Of a stretch of DNA of 64,000 nucleotides, positions 59,463 through 64,000 are shown piece by piece (position 1 is the stretch's first letter; the number at the start of each line of letters is the position of its first letter). The DNA is taken from positions 9,242,502-9,306,501 of the forward strand of contig NC_080164.1 of NCBI RefSeq assembly GCF_950295315.1, in the 5' to 3' direction. Origin of the DNA: Erinaceus europaeus (taxonomy: Eukaryota; Chordata; Mammalia; Eulipotyphla; Erinaceidae). Under the pieces are notes generated by a model. The model was given only the letters and a program-made list of their open reading frames with translations. It made no database searches and was not told where the DNA came from. The position numbers and the translations under genes are program-made.

Positions 59463-59888
59463 AAAGAATCAGACTATCTGCCATACTTTGTGAGAACTGT
59501 GGCGTTTATGAGGGCGTGGGAACACACAACTCTGGCTGTAGCTGTGGTGTGAAGCTACAGCCCCTGGACTCTTATTGACCATCATTAAGTCGCTAGTAAG
59601 AAAAGGAGAGTTCTGATTGAAATCTCCCAACGAAGAAGCTGTTCTCAGTGAAAATACACCTGACAAGAACATTCTAGTTTGCAGGCTTTTCCACCAGCAG
59701 ACACTTCTTTTAAAAGGCAGGGAGAAAGGTGACTCTGTAATTTGGTAAAAAGTGAAGAAGAAGACCATGAACCATTTGGAGGAAAGACAAAAGCTGATTG
59801 ATCTACTGGTCTGTATCTAAGTCATTGTAAACCCTAAATCTGGAAGGACACAATTCAGGTTTTTGAAAGACAGCAATTATTGACAATA
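59463..59888. other. Non-coding sequence, nothing recognised
   Basis: A 99-codon minus frame (59768-59469) has no recognised domain. Confidence 0.45.
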
Positions 59889-59889
59889 A

Positions 59890-60025
59890 AGAAAAGCAGA
59901 AGAATTATTGCAGTTTCCACTGGAGGGAAAAAGACACAGAATTCTGCTTATAAGGGTGGTATAGAGTCATACACACCGTATTATCTTATAATTTTGTAAA
60001 TCTCTATTAAACAATTTCTAAAAGA
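59890..60025 (+). mobile_element. Family X 3' fragment (copy 7)
   Basis: 'attgcagtttccactggaggg', 'acacagaattctgc', 'ttatcttataattttgtaaatctctattaaac' match the extended 3' end of copy 1 (6388-6500). Confidence 0.7.
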
Positions 60026-60084
60026 AAACCAGAGAAGAGCAGATGCAAAGGCTAAGTGCACTTGGCAAGGAATATAGGCATCTC

Positions 60085-60288
60085 AAAGGTACAGACGAGA
60101 TCGGGTGTGTTCAGGGTGGCATGGCCATAGACATCAAAGGTACAGACGAGATCAGGTGTGTTCAGGGTGGCATGGCCATAGACATCAAAGGTACAGACGA
60201 GATCAGGTGTGTTCAGGGTGGCATGGCCATAGACATCAAAGGTACAGACGAGATCAGGTGTGTTCAGGGTGGCATGGCCATAGACATC
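60085..60288 (-). repeat. Minisatellite of four 51-bp units derived from the 5' end of 5S rRNA
   Basis: Units start at 60085, 60136, 60187 and 60238. Units 2-4 are identical and unit 1 differs by one base (G for A at about 60104). In each unit 41 bases, read on the minus strand (GTCTATGGCCATGCCACCCT and so on to CTCGTCTG), match nucleotides 1-41 of vertebrate 5S rRNA at about 37 positions. The differences are transitions, three of them at CpG sites. The other 10 bases ('TACCTTTGAT' in the minus sense) link the units. The internal 5S promoter boxes (about nt 50 onward) are absent, so the units cannot be transcribed as 5S genes. Confidence 0.88.
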
Positions 60289-60870
60289 AATCGTACAGCT
60301 TGTGACTGCAGCGTCTCAATACCCTCCACCTCCAGCAGATGCCAAAGGAAGCAGATCTGAGCCCAGATCACAGAGATCGGAAAATGCCTCCCTTCTTGTC
60401 CAGACTCCCAAAGTCCCACTCATTGTGCTACCTCCCTCCCCCCATCCTGTGTGGCCTTCCCTTTCTACCTACCCATATCCTGCTCTCCAGAGAGCTGGTG
60501 CTTAGCTGCAGGAAAGGGAAGTCAGTCAATATATGTTCCCAACCTCTGGTCCCAAACTGGTAACCCGGGGAGATGCTCTTCTCACAAATCCTGATTCTTC
60601 TGCAAAGTCTTCCTACAAGCTTTCTTCCTTGTCCCAACATCCTAGAGCCCATTAAACCCATTTACACTTTCAGGTGGGGACTATTTGAAAAAGAGAATCA
60701 GGTTTCAGTCAGTCTCTACACCCCAAGATCTGTGAGCCTCCTCAGTGGTTCCAATCTCAGGCATGGACACCTTGACAGAGTCCAAGGAACAACATGTTCT
60801 GTCCAGGATTTTACTGGAAGCCTAAATAAAGCTCCTGAAAATTAAACCTACTTCTTTTTTCTATAGAGTT
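60289..60870. other. Non-coding sequence, nothing recognised
   Basis: Frames of 67-90 codons without domains. Confidence 0.45.
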
Positions 60871-60872
60871 TT

Positions 60873-61082
60873 ATTATTATGTTTGTTTATTTATTTATTG
60901 AATAGACATAGACAGAAATCAAGAGGGAAAGGGGTGATAGAGAGGGAGAAAAACAGACACCTGCAATACTAATTCACCACTAGCAAAGCTTTCCCCCTAT
61001 TGGTGGGGACCAGGGGTTCTAACCTGGGTCCTTGAACATTATAACATGTGCGCTTAACCAGGTACTCCATCACCCAGTGTCC
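60873..61082 (-). mobile_element. tRNA-like SINE, minus orientation
   Basis: 'tttatttatttattgaatagacatagac', 'aaagctttccccctattggtggggacc', 'ggtccttgaacattataacatgtgcgc', head '...ccatcacccagtgtcccc'. Confidence 0.92.
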
Positions 61083-61091
61083 CCTCCCCTT

Positions 61092-61211
61092 TATTATTTT
61101 TTTAATCCTAGGCTCCTGGTGGTTATTTTTGTTTTCTTTCTACTTTATTTTTACAGGACAGAGAGAAATTGAGAGGAAAGGGGAGATGACGATGATAGAC
61201 AGGTGATAGAT

Positions 61212-61254
<43 letters not shown>

Positions 61255-61398
61255 GATAGAAGACAGAAAGAGACACCTGCAGTCCTGTTTCAATCCTCAT
61301 GAAGAATTCTCCCTGCAGGTGGTAAATGGAGGTTTGAGCCCAGATCCTTGTGCATGGTGAAATGTGCACTTAACCAAGTGCACCACTGCCAGCCTCCA
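61092..61398 (-). mobile_element. Long-form tRNA-like SINE, minus, with (GATA)n
   Basis: 'cctaggctcctggtggttattt', 'acaggacagagagaaattgagagg', (GATA)n at 61211-61253, 'cctgcagtcctgtttcaatcc', head 'accaagtgcaccactgccagcc'. Confidence 0.85.
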
Positions 61399-61399
61399 A

Positions 61400-62000
61400 C
61401 CTTATTTTTTATTATTACTTATTATTACTTATTTTCATTATTTGCCCTTCCTTTATTCCACAGCTATGTTTTCAGCCCCTGGTGAAGATTAGGACGGGAA
61501 CACTTAGGTTGATCCCAGAGAGGAAGCAGGGCAGATATTGGAACCTAGGTGTTAGTAATGTCCAGTGACTTCTCTGGAGTTCTTGAGTGTTCTGAAGAAC
61601 AGTGACATCCTTCTGTTTGCTGTCCTGCAGGGCTGCAGGTGTCACTCTTTCTCTCTCCCTCTTGATTTCTTCCTCCAATTTCAATTTCTCCCTTTCTATC
61701 CACAATAAATAAATAAAATTAATGAATAGTGTTGAACATGCAGAAAATCAACATTATATGAATAATAATGAAGAGTGTAGCAGATAATTGAAATGCTGGA
61801 ATCAGCTGACAAGGGTTTTACAAGAATCCTAAGAGGCTCATGGTGGCCAGAAGGGACAGTGGAAGGTGGTAGACAGGTGAAGGTGAGCCCGGTCACACCA
61901 TACTCATGAAAGAAGCCTGATCCTGATGCAGAAGGGTCTGCATGGAAGTCTTCAAGTAGGTAAGTGAAGGTCAACTCCATACCTTAAAAAGATAAGACTG
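61400..62000. other. Non-coding sequence with a SINE 3' piece
   Basis: 61625-61722 ('cagggctgcaggtgtcactc ... ctatccacaataaataaataaaatt') is the 3' part of a tRNA-like SINE. The rest is unrecognised. Confidence 0.6.
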
Positions 62001-62002
62001 GA

Positions 62003-62300
62003 ACCCTGGAGACTGCACAGAGGTAGCACATGGAACTTGCATGTGAGAGGTCCCAGGTTCAAGCCTCTTCACCTCCAACAGCCAAAAGCAAGCTATGCTT
62101 AGCAAAGAACTGAAGATGGTCACATCCAAGAGAGAACCTTCCCCAGAAGAAAAGAAACTTTGCCATGCTTGAGGCCCTAGGTTCTAACACCCTGGCCGGT
62201 AGAGAGACAGCTTCACAAGCTCTGGACTGGTGCTGTGTTGTCTCTCATACTCTATCTAGAAAGTGAAAGAGTTGGCTGGGATGCAGATACCCCAGTGAAG
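62003..62300 (+). mobile_element. Diverged SINE fragments
   Basis: 'agactgcacagaggtagcacatgg ... gaggtcccaggttcaagcctc' (62010-62070) and 'gaggccctaggttctaacaccctgg ... gacagcttcacaagc' (62170-62222) look like heads and bodies of tRNA-related SINEs. Confidence 0.5.
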
Positions 62301-62369
62301 TTGAATTGGGGGGGGAGGCAACAAGAAGGAGAAGAAATATGACTCTAGGTGAAGGGTAAGAAGTCGATT

Positions 62370-62560
62370 AGGGTCGGCAGTATATTATAGATTACTTGGA
62401 TACTGTAATGCATTGCCATCTGTGTGACCCGGGTTCAAATCAAGCCCCCATCCTATGGAAGGAAATTTTGTTGCTGTGATATCCCTCTCTCTATATATAT
62501 ATCTCTCTCTGCCTCCATCTCTGTCAAAAAAATAAAAATAAATTAATCAATAAACCATCT
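62370..62560 (+). mobile_element. Diverged tRNA-like SINE
   Basis: 'gggtcggcagtatattatagattac', 'cccgggttcaaatcaagccccc', 'gatatccctctctc', A-rich end. Confidence 0.65.
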
Positions 62561-62761
62561 CTGCCCCCTCCAAAAAGAAAACAAATCAATCAAAGTCAAG
62601 CCTCAAGACATTCAATGTATCCTCCCCTGACATATTGAATAAAGAGAGCAGAAACTTCACATTTCCCCCATAAAGCCTATATTTCCCCCAGTCCTGGAAC
62701 GTCTAGGGTGGAGCTCACTTTCCTGCATGCTTCTCTCAATTCATACCAAATAATATTGCAT

Positions 62762-64000
62762 CCACTTCTTCTTCTAGCGTTTGCCCTTCTTCCGTAGCCA
62801 GTCAACAGCATCAGGTTGAGCCTGATGTAAAGTTTCGAGACCTCCTTTGAATCTGGAGAGGTGGCAGTCATTGACTATGTGGGTCATAGTCTGTCTGTAG
62901 CCGCAGGGGCAGTTCGGTTCGTCTCTGGCTCCCCAGCGATGGAACATAGCGGCGCACCGGCCGTGGCCTGTTCCATAGCGATTGAGGAGGGCCCAATCAT
63001 AACGTGCTAGGTCAAAGCCGGGTGGACGCTTGCAGGGGTCTGTGATGAGGTGTTTGTTCTTTACCTCAGCTGACTGCCAACTCTGTTTCCAAGAGTCTGG
63101 AACAGAGAAGTTCAGTGTAGGCATAGGGGACCGGATTGGGTGACGAGACGTCAAGCGTTGGACAGGGTGGGCGAAGATATCCGCGTATATTGGCAGGTCC
63201 GGTCGAGCGTAGACGTGGGAAATGAACTTAGATGATGCCGCATCCTGACGAATATCTGGTGGGGCGATGTTGCTAAGAACTGGCAGCCATGGAACTGGGG
63301 TGGAACGGATGGTTCCAGAAATTATCCTCATGGAGGAATATAATTTGGAATCAACCAAGTGGACATGGGGGCTACGGAACCATACTGGGGCACAGTATTC
63401 TGCAGTGGAATAACATAATGCCAGAGACGATGATCGTAGTGTGGAAGCGCTCGCGCCCCATGAGGAGCTGGCCAGTCTTGCAATGTTATTCCTCGCACCC
63501 ACCTTTGCTGCAGTTTTTATGAGATGTTTGTGAAATGACAGGGTGCGATCGAGAGTAACGCCAAGATAGACTGGCTGGGCTTCATGCCGGATTCTCATAT
63601 CACCAAGCTGCACATTAAGCTCACGCGAGGCCGAGGCATGGTGTAGATACAAAACAGATGATACCGTTTTTGCAGTGCTAGGGATTAGTCGCCATTTTTT
63701 ACAGTAATCAGATATCAGAGACATGTCTTTCGTGAGTGTTTCCTCAAGGATGTCGAACTTGGATGCCTGAGTTGCACAGCAGATGTCATCGGCGTAGATG
63801 AACTTCCTTGAAGAAGTTTCTGGGAGGTCATTGATGTAAATATTAAATAGCGTAGGAGCCAGAACAGAGCCCTGGGGGAGGCCACTTGAGACAAGTCTCC
63901 ATCTGCTAGACTTGTCACCCAGATGCACCCGGAATCTTCTGTTTTGGAGAAGAAACGATATAGTGTTGGCCACCCATGGAGGCAAGCATCTTGAGATCTT
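62762..64000 (-). mobile_element. Jockey/CR1-like non-LTR retrotransposon, 3' part, open at window edge
   Basis: Minus strand. It runs from the window edge to a very short 3' end: the ORF stops at 62776-62774 and is followed only by a GAAGAAGAAG-type tail before unrelated sequence. No L1-like 3' UTR or poly-A is present. The base composition is richer in G+C and CpG than the surrounding DNA. A short derivative with the same 3' end lies at 11537-11866. The 5' end is outside the window. Confidence 0.88.
62774..64000 (-). CDS. Reverse transcriptase C-terminal half of a Jockey/CR1-group LINE polyprotein (partial)
   Basis: The frame is open for 408 codons from the right edge with no stop. Numbering from the Leu codon at 63985: palm motif SGLPQGSVLAPTLFNIYIND (residues 34-53), catalytic FIYADD (62-67; YADD at 63796-63785), KKWRLIPSTAKT, then YLGVTLDRTLSF, the shape of the primer-grip motif in Jockey, CR1 and related clades. 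A conserved connection region (ARNNIARLASSSWGAS, ALCYSTAEYCAPVWFRS) and a C-terminal Cys/His motif CPCG-x7-H-x4-C (residues 359-374) follow, then RFKGG and stop. Endonuclease and fingers should lie upstream, outside the window. The enzyme would reverse-transcribe its own RNA at a nicked target. It is not L1 ORF2: L1 has FADD and a different C-terminus. Motif architecture resembles LINEs common in arthropods, cnidarians and molluscs. The intact catalytic residues and unbroken frame suggest a recent arrival, though the exact clade is not assigned. Confidence 0.88.
   Translation of the reverse strand, partial: KISRCLPPWVANTISFLLQNRRFRVHLGDKSSRWRLVSSGLPQGSVLAPTLFNIYINDLPETSSRKFIYADDICCATQASKFDILEETLTKDMSLISDYCKKWRLIPSTAKTVSSVLYLHHASASRELNVQLGDMRIRHEAQPVYLGVTLDRTLSFHKHLIKTAAKVGARNNIARLASSSWGASASTLRSSSLALCYSTAEYCAPVWFRSPHVHLVDSKLYSSMRIISGTIRSTPVPWLPVLSNIAPPDIRQDAASSKFISHVYARPDLPIYADIFAHPVQRLTSRHPIRSPMPTLNFSVPDSWKQSWQSAEVKNKHLITDPCKRPPGFDLARYDWALLNRYGTGHGRCAAMFHRWGARDEPNCPCGYRQTMTHIVNDCHLSRFKGGLETLHQAQPDAVDWLRKKGKR

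Noticed and set aside
60085..60288. Possible functional 5S rRNA genes
   Set aside because: Only nt 1-41 of 5S are present per unit. The internal control region and the 3' two thirds are missing.
60043..60360. A 105-codon frame with a perfect 17-residue repeat, looking like a repeat protein
   Set aside because: The 51-bp unit is a multiple of three and derives from 5S rRNA on the other strand, so the periodic peptide is incidental.
62762..64000. Bacterial or parasite contamination as the source of the Jockey/CR1-like frame
   Set aside because: It lies in continuous sequence with mammalian repeats, and a derivative sharing its 3' end sits within a mammalian repeat at 11537-11866 with target duplications. 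The exact join at 62762 should still be confirmed with long reads.

Overview
This is a repeat-saturated stretch of a placental mammal genome. I find no intact host gene in it. The most abundant repeat is a tRNA-like SINE whose plus-strand copies read roughly 'gggccaggtggtggcgcacctggtt ... ggttcaagcc ... gtgaagcagg.ctgcaggtgtctctc', often with a late 'gcagtggattcatagtgcaggcacc ... ataaccctgg' extension. I recognise this as a hedgehog (Erinaceidae) SINE, so the source is most likely Erinaceus or a close relative. That assignment rests on recognition, not on a search.

Layout. 1-3.5 kb: the 3' part of a broken L1, interrupted by a SINE that carries a solo LTR, ending in a 0.3 kb purine-only microsatellite. 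3.8-11.5 kb: non-coding sequence with SINEs, an old MaLR-type LTR, a 55-bp inverted repeat and several microsatellites. 11.5-14.9 kb: a poly-A-tailed dispersed repeat (called family X here) broken by two insertions, a 330-bp derivative of a Jockey/CR1-like LINE and an internally deleted antisense L1. 14.9-16.3 kb: L1, then a SINE inside it, then a solo LTR inside the SINE. 16.3-24.4 kb: non-coding sequence with many SINEs and another LTR. 24.4-27.9 kb: an L1 lacking ORF1 but keeping a 258-codon reverse transcriptase frame with a mutated catalytic motif. 27.9-36.6 kb: non-coding sequence, two solo LTRs, SINEs and an antisense L1 3' end. 36.6-40.75 kb: an L1 whose 5' UTR/ORF1 boundary is split by a 746-bp insertion. 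That insertion carries a GPR107-derived retrocopy, has TG/CA ends like the local LTRs and is flanked by a 6-bp duplication. 40.8-49.6 kb: old L1 fragments, SINEs, a 21-bp minisatellite and two family X copies. 49.6-62.7 kb: mostly single-copy GC-richer non-coding DNA with microsatellites, one family X copy and a four-unit 51-bp minisatellite made from the first 41 nt of 5S rRNA. 62.76-64.0 kb: the C-terminal half of a non-LTR retrotransposon polyprotein, open to the window edge on the minus strand, rich in CpG and unlike the mammalian L1s around it.

The most unusual content is (i) the Jockey/CR1-like LINE and its small 5'-plus-3' deletion derivative, a candidate horizontally acquired autonomous/non-autonomous pair, (ii) the GPR107 insertion with retrovirus-like ends, and (iii) the 5S-rRNA-derived tandem array. 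All element identities come from reading translations and motifs. Boundaries without a stated target-site duplication are accurate to about 10-30 bp.
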